64,000 nucleotides of DNA from Pseudomonas extremorientalis (GCF_001870465.1 NZ_MDGK01000040.1:37752-101751); one strand, 5' to 3'. Positions 24,824-32,954 are shown, numbered from the stretch's first letter. Numbers and translations are program-made. The notes: generated by a model from the letters alone, not told the origin.

Positions 24824-25420
24824 ATGGCCGCCACAGCAATTGAATATGCCCCACTCACCACCATCAAGCTGTGCGGGCAACTACGGCAGTTCGGTAAGTC
24901 CTACCAGTTCTCCGTCCGCACGCCGGCCGAGGCGATCAAAGCATTGTCAGTGCAGATCCCAGGGTTTGAACGGTTTCTGTCAAACGCAAAGTCTCGCGGG
25001 CTCGTGTTCGCAGTCTTTCGAGGTAAGAAAAATATCGGTGAGGGTGAGCTTGGATTTCAAGGCAAAGGCGACATCATCATTGCCCCTGTGATCGTAGGCA
25101 GCAAACGCTCTGGAGTTCTGCAAACCGTCATCGGCGCCGTGCTGATCGCAGCCTCATTCTTCACGTTCTGGGCGCCCCCGGTATCAGCCGGGCTGCTTGC
25201 ATCAGGAGTGGGTATGGTCGCCGGCGGCGTAATCCAAATGCTCAGCCCCCAGGCTGGCGGTCTCAAGACGAGCGCAGCGCCAGAAAACACGCCGGGATAT
25301 GCGTTTGGCTCCGCTCGGAATACCACAGCCTCCGGCAACCCGGTACCGCTTTGCTGCGGCCACCGCCGCTGGGGTGGCGCGATCATCAGCGCTGCTATTT
25401 ACGCTGAGGATCGGGTATGA
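24824..25420 (+). CDS. Lambda gpI-family tail assembly protein, copy 1
   Basis: 198 aa; ATG at 24824 has a near-perfect TAGGAGG ribosome site. The N-terminal half has the gpI pattern (TTIKLCGQLRQFGKSYQF, AIKALSVQIPGFERFL, IIIAPVIVGSKRSGVLQT), then a hydrophobic glycine-rich stretch (about 115-150) and the conserved tail NTTASGNPVPLCCGHRRWGG and AIISAAIYAEDR. In lambda-like phages gpI acts with the tail-tip protein J in tail assembly. No other tail genes are present. It overlaps copy 2 by ATGA. Confidence 0.85.
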   Translation: MAATAIEYAPLTTIKLCGQLRQFGKSYQFSVRTPAEAIKALSVQIPGFERFLSNAKSRGLVFAVFRGKKNIGEGELGFQGKGDIIIAPVIVGSKRSGVLQTVIGAVLIAASFFTFWAPPVSAGLLASGVGMVAGGVIQMLSPQAGGLKTSAAPENTPGYAFGSARNTTASGNPVPLCCGHRRWGGAIISAAIYAEDRV

Positions 25421-26001
25421 CTGCCATCGAATATGCACCGCGCACGACCATTCTGCTCAGTGGCTCACTGGCCAAAAAATACGGCCGTCGACACACCTAT
25501 GCCCTATCCGCTCATGGCGATACCAGGGAGGCGCTGCGGGCAATCGATGTAAATCACCCAGGCTTCCTGAGCGACATCGCGCGAGCAAGGTCTATCGGCC
25601 TGGAGTTCGCAATTTTTCGCGACAGGAAGAACGTAGGCGAATCCGAGTTGACTCTCGGCGGAGCTAGGGAAATACGGGTGGTTCCAGTGATCACCGGGAG
25701 CAAGCGCGCCGGGATACTTCAGACCATCGTGGGCATCGTGCTGATCGTGGCCAGCGCATTTACCAACGGCGCAACGCTTGCCCCAGGTATTGCGCTCGTG
25801 GCCGGCGGGGTAATCCAAATGCTAAGCCCCCAGGCCGGCGGCCTCAAGACAAGCGCCGCACCAGAGAACACACCCGGATACGCATTCGGCAGCGCCAAGA
25901 ACACCACTGCGTCGGGTAACCCTGTTCCGCTCTGTTACGGCAGGCGGCGAGTGGGCGGGGCGATCATCAGCGCCGCTATCTACGCCGAGGACCGAATGTA
26001 A
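25417..26001 (+). CDS. Lambda gpI-family tail assembly protein, copy 2
   Basis: 194 aa, coupled to copy 1 by ATGA, with GAGGA upstream. The last 65 or so residues (from GGVIQMLSPQAGGLKTSAAP to IYAEDR) are nearly identical to copy 1, yet the DNA differs at many synonymous positions. The N-terminal 110 residues are strongly diverged (TTILLSGSLAKKYGRRHTYA; NHPGFLSDIARARSIGLEFA). This suggests two variants kept under protein-level selection, or acquired from different phages, not a recent duplication. Last gene of the rightward operon. Confidence 0.85.
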   Translation: MTAIEYAPRTTILLSGSLAKKYGRRHTYALSAHGDTREALRAIDVNHPGFLSDIARARSIGLEFAIFRDRKNVGESELTLGGAREIRVVPVITGSKRAGILQTIVGIVLIVASAFTNGATLAPGIALVAGGVIQMLSPQAGGLKTSAAPENTPGYAFGSAKNTTASGNPVPLCYGRRRVGGAIISAAIYAEDRM

Positions 26002-26043
26002 GAACATCAACGCGCAGTGAACGGTGTAACTAGGAAACAAACT

Positions 26044-27249
26044 CTACGTAGCCGTGCCGTAGATCACTTTTTCCGCCACAAATCGAACGATAGGCAAATA
26101 CTCTTCTATTATGCTCTCAGAGTCCGTCAGCGGTATGTGGCAATCTTCGCGCTTATAACGATCAGTAGAGTGCACTATCGCGTTTCTTACCTGTTTAAGA
26201 ACCTTTGCCGTATTAGCCAGCGCGTGAGACTTATTGATCACAGTATCCTTCTGACCAAACAACACTCGAGATTTCGTATATATTTTTTCACCACATCGCG
26301 CTTCAAAATCTGTTAAAAACTCAACTAAATCCTCCTCCGAAATATATCGAGCCAGCACATTGCGCAACATTTCGGTCTCATCGTTACGGGAATCGTGCCC
26401 TCGAATTGCAGTGATCACCTTATCCAAGTTATTACGACTAGCGCGAAATTTAGGCTCATTTAAGATTGATGCTAATCTATCATGTACCACAAGTTCTGAA
26501 ACTTTTAGAAATTGATACTCTAGTACGTGATAAAAAGCCAAAAAGCTTTGACTCGGAAAAGGGCTAGCTTTAGCTAGCTTGTAATAGTTGACTACTGTCT
26601 CGTCATAATCCGCCTCCGACAGGCTATCATCATCAATGATATCCCCCCAGAATACGGACCGATTGCGCTTCTTCTTGGGCTTCCATACCACCATGCAATC
26701 GTTCTGTTCAACAGCCAATTTGAACAAGGCCCTTTCGATTACACGCAGTGATACGCTTTTCAACTCTGGTAGTATTTTGCGTCCCTTGGCCGAATAAGTA
26801 ACGGTCTGCGGCAAGAACAGAATCTGCCTAACGGGCCGCCTCTTAATCTGAGACAAACTAAGCCTACGCTTAACTCTTATAGAAAAATACTTATCATATT
26901 CACCAGAAAGAAAAAACGCTATTGCATACATCATGGAGCAGTCGCCTACAACCACCGTACTTTGCGCCTTATCCTTTAGCGTATATGACTCAGAGATATA
27001 TGCACCGTTACTCGCCAGCCGAGACACTTGCATCTCAACCGTATTATTAACTATTAGGAGCCGTGTCTCAGAGTCATAGCTAGCGCTTCTTGCAGCAGTG
27101 TATGCTCTATAACTTTTCTCCCACTCCTCACTTACACCAACGATGCAAACGGTTCCATCTTCACGAGTAACTAGAACGTCGCTCTCCTGTACCGAGCAAT
27201 CAAATCCTAACTCTATAATACGATTTTTAACTACTTCAGTGAAGCTCAT
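26044..27249 (-). CDS. HEPN-domain protein, putative RNase-type defence cargo
   Basis: 401 aa; ATG 27249 with AAGGGA 6 nt upstream. The C-terminal half begins with YYKLAKASPFPSQSFLAFYH and ends with VLKQVRNAIVHSTDRYKRED, where Arg355 and His360 form the Rx4H motif of HEPN ribonucleases. The N-terminal 200 residues are of unknown type and may be a sensor. The gene is strongly AT-rich and biased to A/T third positions, unlike the phage-like genes beside it, so it was probably acquired separately. HEPN proteins are common in abortive-infection systems; specific activity is unproven. Confidence 0.65.
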   Translation of the reverse strand: MSFTEVVKNRIIELGFDCSVQESDVLVTREDGTVCIVGVSEEWEKSYRAYTAARSASYDSETRLLIVNNTVEMQVSRLASNGAYISESYTLKDKAQSTVVVGDCSMMYAIAFFLSGEYDKYFSIRVKRRLSLSQIKRRPVRQILFLPQTVTYSAKGRKILPELKSVSLRVIERALFKLAVEQNDCMVVWKPKKKRNRSVFWGDIIDDDSLSEADYDETVVNYYKLAKASPFPSQSFLAFYHVLEYQFLKVSELVVHDRLASILNEPKFRASRNNLDKVITAIRGHDSRNDETEMLRNVLARYISEEDLVEFLTDFEARCGEKIYTKSRVLFGQKDTVINKSHALANTAKVLKQVRNAIVHSTDRYKREDCHIPLTDSESIIEEYLPIVRFVAEKVIYGTAT

Positions 27250-27467
27250 TAGATTCCCTTCTGTATTCGCCTAGAAACTGTGTATCCGCAAAGACTAGAT
27301 AGCCAAACGCCACCTATCATCCTATAAAATCAGTGGCTGGGTAACCGCTTTTGAAGTATGCCTATCCAGATACAGGCTTATTTTGCCTTTTTCGGGTTTT
27401 CCGCTTGATAAGTAACACCCAAAGTGCAACAGTATTAGTAGAACGCCCTAACTGATACAGGCACCCA
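27250..27467. promoter_or_regulatory. Divergent intergenic region upstream of serine recombinase
   Basis: AT-rich 218 bp between divergent genes. GATACAGGC occurs twice in direct orientation (27369-27377 and 27454-27462), possible recombinase-binding subsites. No gene seen. Confidence 0.35.
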
Positions 27468-28088
27468 ATGATGTTCATCCGCGCATACCTCCGAGCTTCC
27501 ACCGAAGAACAAGACGCCGGCCGTGCCCGCGCCTCGCTCGAGCAGTTCGCCAGCGACCATAATAAGGTCATTGCAAGCGTGTACCTGGAGAATGCCAGCG
27601 GCGCCTCCGCAGACCGGCCTGAACTGTTGCGCCTGCTCAAGGATGCCCGTAAGGGTGATGTCTTGCTGGTGGAGTCTATAGACCGCCTCTCACGCCTCCC
27701 AGTGGAGGACTGGCAAAAGCTCAAGGCCGCGATTGACTCCAAGGGGCTGCGCATCGTCGCGCTCGACCTGCCGACCAGCCACCAGGGCATGCAGGACACC
27801 AAGGGCGACGAGTTCACCGGGCGGATGCTTGGGGCCATCAACTCCATGCTGGTGGAGATGATGGCGGCGATCGCGCGCAAGGATTACGAGCAGCGCCGCG
27901 ACCGGCAGGCCCAGGGCATCGAGAAGGCCAAGGCCGCCGGCAAGTACCAAGGGCGCCCGGTTGATGCAGATTTACACAAGCGAGTAAAAGAGCTATTGGA
28001 GGCCGGCCTGGGCATTCGCGCAACGGCCAGGCACGCCAATTGCTCCACTACTACAGTCCTTCGAATCAAAGCGATAGACGAAGAGTAA
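27468..28088 (+). CDS. Serine recombinase (resolvase/invertase family)
   Basis: 206 aa. The catalytic domain starts IRAYLRASTEEQDAGRA with the nucleophilic Ser11, and has the conserved DVLLVESIDRLSRLP and GDEFTGRMLGAINSMLVEMM segments. A C-terminal HTH follows (KELLEAGLGIRATARHANCS). Resolvases and invertases of this size act on nearby res or inversion sites. The stop abuts the end of the convergent gene with no gap. It may have carried in the right-end cargo, or resolve element dimers. Confidence 0.9.
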   Translation: MMFIRAYLRASTEEQDAGRARASLEQFASDHNKVIASVYLENASGASADRPELLRLLKDARKGDVLLVESIDRLSRLPVEDWQKLKAAIDSKGLRIVALDLPTSHQGMQDTKGDEFTGRMLGAINSMLVEMMAAIARKDYEQRRDRQAQGIEKAKAAGKYQGRPVDADLHKRVKELLEAGLGIRATARHANCSTTTVLRIKAIDEE

Positions 28089-29096
28089 TTACCTGGCCCT
28101 GGGGATCTCTTTCAATACTTTCCTCAGGTCAAATCCCCTTATCCGACCTTCCTCAAGCAGCTCCGTGAATTGCTTGATGAAAAAATGAGAGTCGGCTTCT
28201 GAAGGTTTTTCTGCACCTTTGATAAATATCGGTAGCATCTTCTGGATCACATCCTTGCCGTGAGCAATTAGTCTCTCTTCGCTCCACTCGCTCATATACC
28301 TGTGTGCCCGGTATTGCGCCTCTACGAATTCCTGCAACGACTGGGGACCAGGGCGAGGCTCTTGGTTGTGCTCAAAGTGAAGGCCAGACGTTGCACTCGT
28401 ACTTTCAAAATTGTGACCCTGCGAGCGGGCCCAAGCCTGCAGAAAAAGCTGAATTTCTTGCTCAATTTTATGATGGCGATGAGCATTGAAGGGATTGCTT
28501 ATAATGAAAGTCGGCAGACGTGTCGACCCACCGCCACCTTGTCTTAGCCTGTAGGTGGTCTGGATCAAAACTATAAAATCAATCTCCGAGAAGCGGCCCG
28601 GATCTTTACCATCCCCGGTGAGCCGGGTGCTGAACCTGTCAGCGAGCCGAGCTGCGGGAATGCTTTCAACTGTGTCATTCAATATGAGCGCGATCCCAGG
28701 GGTGTCGGGATCAAGGCTAAGCAGCCTCTTGGAAGAGGCGATCTGTTGTTTGGCATTTCTAAGCACCCCCTCCACCATCCTGGTTGCGCTAGAGAAAATT
28801 TTGTTTAGGTGCTCTTCTCCTCCCGGTGTGTTCTTCATTGCGGTTTCAAGGTCATAGTCACCGAAGATCAGAGGGAAATCGTCAGATTCCATCAGCGATT
28901 TAGCGCCATCCAAAATCTTATCTTTCGGATCGATCTTTAGGGTTTTGAGCTCGACAACCGCTTGCCTGTGGAAAAACAGATAATCGGCAATCTTGACGCC
29001 ATCAGGCTGAGGAACATGACCATCGAGAGGGGTCACATGATCTTGGCTGTGGAGGAAGCTAATCATGCGCTCCTCGATATCCCGCACACTTTCCAT
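28089..29096 (-). CDS. Putative PD-(D/E)xK nuclease-like protein
   Basis: 335 aa from ATG 29096 (AGG 6 nt upstream); an alternative ATG at 29111 lacks a ribosome site. Near the N-terminus DGVKIADYLFFHRQAVVELK gives Asp, then Glu-x-Lys eleven and thirteen residues later (D38, E49, K51), the PD-(D/E)xK core. The rest is mixed alpha/beta with no name; the C-terminus is helical. Possibly a nuclease with a defence role, as it is cargo at the right end of the element. Nuclease assignment rests on one motif only. Confidence 0.5.
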   Translation of the reverse strand: MESVRDIEERMISFLHSQDHVTPLDGHVPQPDGVKIADYLFFHRQAVVELKTLKIDPKDKILDGAKSLMESDDFPLIFGDYDLETAMKNTPGGEEHLNKIFSSATRMVEGVLRNAKQQIASSKRLLSLDPDTPGIALILNDTVESIPAARLADRFSTRLTGDGKDPGRFSEIDFIVLIQTTYRLRQGGGGSTRLPTFIISNPFNAHRHHKIEQEIQLFLQAWARSQGHNFESTSATSGLHFEHNQEPRPGPQSLQEFVEAQYRAHRYMSEWSEERLIAHGKDVIQKMLPIFIKGAEKPSEADSHFFIKQFTELLEEGRIRGFDLRKVLKEIPRAR

Positions 29097-29285
29097 TCGA
29101 TACCTATCCATTGATAAACGGGTAAGTCAGACATTCTAGACGGTGCTAAACCCACAGGGCCGCAGGAGGGAGCGCCAGCCCAGAAAAATATCGGCTGGTC
29201 TTTGTGTTTTGTCTGTAGAACCCCAGATGGGATGCGGAATAGGGAAGCGGGCTGAGGGTTTTGATTGACCAAAACTTCAGCTGCT

Positions 29286-29305
29286 GCTGCCACCCTGCTG
29301 TCACG
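29286..29305 (+). repeat. Terminal 20-bp repeat, right copy
   Basis: Exact copy of 15471-15490 in the same orientation, 46 bp inside the right attachment repeat. Candidate recombination-protein binding site. Confidence 0.7.
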
Positions 29306-29351
29306 CCAACTTGAGCAGTCAGTCTAAAAGGCGCGGAAGCATTGAATTATA

Positions 29352-29428
29352 TGGTGTCCCAGGGCCGGTTCGAACGGCCAACCTTCCCCTTAGGAGGGGG
29401 ATGCTCTATCCAATTGAGCTACTGGGAC
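29352..29428 (-). tRNA. tRNA-Arg(CCT), integration site of the element
   Basis: 77 nt including encoded CCA. Acceptor GTCCCAG pairs with CTGGGAC; D-loop AGCTCAATTGGAT; anticodon loop CTCCTAA; T-loop GTTCGAAC. The 3' 44 nt are duplicated at 15329. Integration kept this gene intact but replaced the sequence downstream of CCA, so its original terminator now lies at about 15290. Confidence 0.97.
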
Positions 29429-29686
29429 AAATGACAGGCGCCGCGCCTGGCAAGCGGCGACGGACGGCGTGCATGTTAACGGCCAGGTTAGGTTTTGTCA
29501 TGTCGTCCGTAGGCTTTTTGAGTGTAGGCCGATACTTGCCGGGTGGACCGTGTCTTGACCCCGTCGATACAGGCGTAAGAACCGTATCGTGCAAAATGCA
29601 CTCCCGCGAAATGCCATCATTGCAAATTGCAACCTGACAGCCTTTCAAATCAGACTTAAGCCTATGATTTTATTGACATAATAGAT

Positions 29687-29702
29687 TGGCATGACACCTG
29701 CA
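29687..29702 (+). promoter_or_regulatory. Sigma-54 promoter
   Basis: TGGCATGACACCTGCA against TGGCACG-N4-TTGCW: GG and GC exactly spaced, two other mismatches. It lies 54 bp before the small ORF at 29756. The 29429-29686 stretch upstream holds no gene I can support and could bind an RpoN activator. Confidence 0.7.
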
Positions 29703-29755
29703 ATACTTCTCCTACAAACCCTAACAAACCACGGCGTTAAGCGGAGAACATAATC

Positions 29756-29983
29756 ATGAACAGTGCCCTTCTGTTAGCCCTCAACACCGTAGCCCTGGCG
29801 GCACTGCTCATGTTCCATTTTCAATCGAGCGACAGTCACGACCCCGCGCAGATCACCCAGGCCGTCCCTCATCACTTGCAACAACGTCCGCAACTGGCAG
29901 TGATGGCACCGAACGTGCAATCGCCCATACGTCTGACCCAGGACACCCAAGTGGCGCCTGCAGCTGAACACTGGGTATTCTGA
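29756..29983 (+). CDS. Small membrane-anchored hypothetical protein
   Basis: 75 aa. An N-terminal hydrophobic helix (MNSALLLALNTVALAALLMF) acts as anchor or signal; the rest is polar and Gln/Pro-rich. Preceded by a sigma-54-type promoter and a GGAG ribosome site. Followed 11 bp later by another small membrane protein, so probably a two-gene operon. No family name recognised. Confidence 0.65.
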   Translation: MNSALLLALNTVALAALLMFHFQSSDSHDPAQITQAVPHHLQQRPQLAVMAPNVQSPIRLTQDTQVAPAAEHWVF

Positions 29984-29994
29984 GGAAGCCCCTG

Positions 29995-30174
29995 ATGACC
30001 AAATATGCCTGGCTATTCCTTTGCCTGACCGTTGTCACAGCGGTTCTAGGCTTGGGTGAAGAATCTCAAGACGGCACCACCACCGCTTTCATCGCCTGTG
30101 GTGTATTCGCCACTCTCTTGTTGCTGACGCTCATCGTGGGTCGTCGTATCAAATTCGACCCCGTCCTGCGCTGA
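29995..30174 (+). CDS. Small membrane protein, 59 aa
   Basis: ATG 29995 with GAGGA 8 nt upstream. Two transmembrane helices: YAWLFLCLTVVTAVLGLG and TAFIACGVFATLLLLTLIVG, ending in a basic tail (GRRIKFDPVLR). Second gene of the sigma-54-linked pair. Function unknown. Confidence 0.65.
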   Translation: MTKYAWLFLCLTVVTAVLGLGEESQDGTTTAFIACGVFATLLLLTLIVGRRIKFDPVLR

Positions 30175-30557
30175 TCCCCCCCACGCCTGACCTTATGTCG
30201 CCTGGTCCTCGCATATCGGCAAATTGCCACTAGTCTTAAAGCTAAGGGCAAAGGGCCACTTTGCTATAGGATGTGCGGCCTGAAACCCTGTGGTGGCCCG
30301 GGCTTGTGGGAAGTTCCCTCGCGAATTCACACGGTGAAAAATTTTCCAACCAGTCCGCAAAAATGTAAATGAGTGCTGGCATAAAGCCTTTAGGCAGTTC
30401 AATATTTGTCACAGAATTGACGCCAAGGAACTGTCAAATCTGAGGCATGATGCGGCCTCTTTGCAATTCAGGTTGAACTTTGGTCGTGAGCCTTGTCTTA
30501 ACACTCATCTTGCGGCCAATTCCAAAAACCGCTCCCCTGAACTAACCGGTTAAATAT
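30175..30557. promoter_or_regulatory. amrZ upstream region with candidate AmrZ site
   Basis: 383 bp, AT-rich toward the middle, no gene. GGCATAAAGCC at 30378-30388 resembles the AmrZ operator core (GGCA-N4-GCC), so autoregulation is plausible. No clear AlgU or sigma-70 promoter could be fixed by eye. Confidence 0.4.
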
Positions 30558-30884
30558 ATGCGCCCATTGAAACAGGCAATTTATTCCAGCCGTACGGCTG
30601 ACAAGTTCGTCGTACGTCTGCCAGACGGAATGCGGGAACGCATTGCCGAGGTGGCTCGCAATCATCACCGCAGCATGAACTCCGAAATCATCGCTCGCCT
30701 GGAACAAAGCCTCATTCAGGAAGGTGCGCTGGGCGACGAGTTGAGCATGCGCCTGGACAGCCCAGAGCTGTCGTTGCACGAACGCGAACTGCTGCAGCGT
30801 TTTCGTCAACTCTCCCACCGCCAGCAAAATGCTCTCGTCTCGCTTATCGCGCACGACGTTGAGGCGGCCGCAGAAGCCAATTGA
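30558..30884 (+). CDS. amrZ: Ribbon-helix-helix transcription factor AmrZ
   Basis: Global regulator of motility, alginate and other exopolysaccharides and c-di-GMP genes in Pseudomonas. 108 aa. Almost the whole sequence matches the known protein: MRPLKQAIYSSRTADKFVVR, GMRERIAEVARNHHRSMNSE and the C-terminal ELSLHERELLQRFRQLSHRQ tetramerisation part. The ribbon-helix-helix spans about residues 15-60. A terminator follows directly. Its presence near flagellar genes fits its role as a flagellar repressor. Confidence 0.96.
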   Translation: MRPLKQAIYSSRTADKFVVRLPDGMRERIAEVARNHHRSMNSEIIARLEQSLIQEGALGDELSMRLDSPELSLHERELLQRFRQLSHRQQNALVSLIAHDVEAAAEAN

Positions 30885-30901
30885 TCCGCAACTGAAAGCC
30901 G

Positions 30902-30928
30902 AAGCCAGCCAAGTGCTGGCTTTTTTTT
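30902..30928 (+). terminator. Terminator of amrZ
   Basis: AAGCCAGC-CAAGT-GCTGGCTT followed by a run of eight T. Confidence 0.92.
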
Positions 30929-30986
30929 GCCTGGGATTTGGGAAGATAATGCAAAGCGGGGGCAGATTTGCCCCCGCAGAATGGAG

Positions 30987-32429
30987 TCAGAGCAGGAAAA
31001 TCGTTGCCAAGCCCAGGAAGATGAAGAAACCGCCGCTGTCGGTCATGGCCGTGATCATCACGCTGGCACCCATGGCAGGGTCGCGCCCAAGGCGAGCCAG
31101 GGTCATCGGGATCAATACCCCCATCAACGCCGCCAGTAAGAGGTTGAGGGTCATCGCAGCCGTCATCACCACACCGAGCGACCAACTGCCATACAGCAAG
31201 TAAGCCACCACACCGATCACCCCACCCCACACCAGCCCATTGATCAGACCCACCGCCAACTCTTTGCGCAGCAGGCGCGACGAGTTGGCCGTACTGACCT
31301 GATCCAGCGCCATGGCGCGCACAATCATGGTAATCGTCTGGTTACCCGAGTTTCCGCCGATCCCGGCCACAATCGGCATCAGCGCTGCAAGCGCCACCAA
31401 CTTCTCGATCGACCCTTCGAACAAGCCAATAACCCGCGACGCGATAAAGGCTGTGATCAGGTTAATGGCCAACCACGCCCAACGGTTATGCAGCGAGCGC
31501 CAAACCGAGGCAAAGATGTCTTCCTCTTCACGCAAACCCGCCATGTTGAGGACTTCGGTCTCGCTTTCTTCACGAATCAAGTCGACGATTTCATCGATGG
31601 TCAGACGACCGATCAGCTTGCCGTTCTTGTCGACGACCGGCGCCGAGATCAGGTCATAGCGCTCGAATGCCTGGGCTGCGTCATAGGCATCCTCGTCCGG
31701 ATGAAAGCTCACGGTATCACTGGCCATCAGGTCGGCAACTTTCTTCTCCGGATCATTCACCAGCAGGCGCTTGATCGGCAGCACACCCTTGAGAATGCCT
31801 TCGTAATCCACCACGAACAATTTGTCGGTGTGACCTGGCAGCTCTTTGAGTCGGCGCAGGTAACGCAGGACCACTTCCAGGCTGACGTCTTCGCGGATGG
31901 TGACCATCTCGAAGTCCATCAGGGCGCCGACCTGGTCCTCGTCATAGGAAAGCGCGGAGCGCACACGCTCACGCTGCTGAGTATCCAACGCTTCCATGAG
32001 CTCATGGACAACATCACGAGGCAGCTCAGGGGCAAGGTCAGCCAGTTCGTCGGCGTCCATCTCCTTGGCTGCAGCCAGGAGCTCATGATCGTCCATGTCG
32101 GCGATCAGGGTTTCACGAACCGAGTCGGATACTTCGAGGAGGATGTCGCCGTCGCGGTCGGCCTTGACCAACTGCCATAGGGTCAGTCGATCATCCAGCG
32201 GCAAGGCTTCGAGAATATACGCGACGTCGGCGGAGTGCAGGTCGTCAAGCTTGCGCTGCAACTCGACGAGGTTTTGCCGGTGAACCAGGTTTTCAACCAG
32301 GTTGTTATTCGGGCCATCCTGGCGGTGCGTAAGGTCTTCGACCACGCGCTGGCGCTGCAGTAGCTCGATGACTTGAGCCAGGCGATCCTGCAGGCTTTCT
32401 TGTGTTTTCTTTACTTCTACTTCGGTCAT
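30987..32429 (-). CDS. mgtE: Magnesium transporter MgtE
   Basis: Inner-membrane Mg2+ channel gated by cytosolic Mg2+. 480 aa from ATG 32429 (GGAG upstream; an extension to 32459 is unlikely). Order: N-domain of helical repeats (about 20-145), two CBS domains (about 150-275, with ISAPVVDKNGKLIGRLTIDE), a linking helix, then five transmembrane helices including the conserved pore motif MPIVAGIGGNSGNQ. Convergent with amrZ. In 32430-32734 upstream I see only the inverted repeat AGCCCCGGCGGGGCT near 32546 and no gene. Confidence 0.95.
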   Translation of the reverse strand: MTEVEVKKTQESLQDRLAQVIELLQRQRVVEDLTHRQDGPNNNLVENLVHRQNLVELQRKLDDLHSADVAYILEALPLDDRLTLWQLVKADRDGDILLEVSDSVRETLIADMDDHELLAAAKEMDADELADLAPELPRDVVHELMEALDTQQRERVRSALSYDEDQVGALMDFEMVTIREDVSLEVVLRYLRRLKELPGHTDKLFVVDYEGILKGVLPIKRLLVNDPEKKVADLMASDTVSFHPDEDAYDAAQAFERYDLISAPVVDKNGKLIGRLTIDEIVDLIREESETEVLNMAGLREEEDIFASVWRSLHNRWAWLAINLITAFIASRVIGLFEGSIEKLVALAALMPIVAGIGGNSGNQTITMIVRAMALDQVSTANSSRLLRKELAVGLINGLVWGGVIGVVAYLLYGSWSLGVVMTAAMTLNLLLAALMGVLIPMTLARLGRDPAMGASVMITAMTDSGGFFIFLGLATIFLL

Positions 32430-32734
32430 AGGCGAACTCCACTCCCAGCAGCGGGGCACGCCGGAAGGATCAATCAGTCAATTCATGATTGGTAAAACGG
32501 GGTACTGAGTAACTACTGGGTAAGTCCATGGAGGTATTCCACAAGCCCCGGCGGGGCTGACGGGCGCAATGATACACCGCCCGGCCACTTTAAACGTCAA
32601 AAAACTGGAAAGAACAAGCGCTTGCGAGCCAAAGCTGAGCAAAGGCCGCATCTATGAACTGCGACGACGCAGCGGATGAGGAAAACACATGAAGGCGAGG
32701 GAAAAAGAAGAAATCCTACACAAACCCCAGACGG

Positions 32735-32764
32735 CAAAAAGCCCGCACTAGGCGGGCTTTTTGT
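32735..32764 (-). terminator. Terminator of the rsmA/tRNA transcript
   Basis: AAAAAGCCCGC-ACTA-GGCGGGCTTTTT; read on the minus strand it lies directly after the tRNA-Arg(ACG) CCA end. Confidence 0.92.
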
Positions 32765-32769
32765 TTGTA

Positions 32770-32846
32770 TGGTGCACTCGACAGGATTCGAACCTGTGAC
32801 CGCTCGGTTCGTAGCCGAGTACTCTATCCAGCTGAGCTACGAGTGC
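32770..32846 (-). tRNA. tRNA-Arg(ACG)
   Basis: 77 nt with encoded CCA. Acceptor GCACTCG/CGAGTGC, D-loop AGCTCAGCTGGAT, anticodon loop CTACGAA (anticodon ACG), T-loop GTTCGAAT. Second tRNA of a Ser-Arg pair downstream of rsmA, an arrangement also seen with csrA in enterobacteria. Confidence 0.97.
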
Positions 32847-32954
32847 ATTTGTTGCCGCGCATTATAGGCCGTTCAATCTCTATGTAAAGCTATTTTTTCG
32901 AGTAATTTCAACAACTTACCGAAAAAACCAGATTGCAACGTACTAAGCAAATAA

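Larger units (their letters stand above)
15329..29395. mobile_element. 14-kb integrative element in tRNA-Arg(CCT), candidate phage satellite
   Basis: Bounded by identical 44-bp direct repeats at 15329-15372 and 29352-29395; the right copy is the 3' part of the intact tRNA-Arg(CCT) gene. It encodes a tyrosine integrase, AlpA-like regulator, Rep-like protein with adjacent palindromic repeats, a DUF5681 protein and two lambda gpI-type tail assembly proteins. No capsid, portal, large terminase, tail tube or lysis genes are present. Int-AlpA-Rep order is known for Gram-negative phage-inducible islands. The defence-like cargo is more AT-rich than the backbone. Satellite identity is inferred; a degraded prophage is the main alternative. 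Confidence 0.75.

Noticed and set aside
30414..30470. AlgU promoter for amrZ
   Set aside because: A GGAACT element near 30429 lacks a matching -10 at the right distance.
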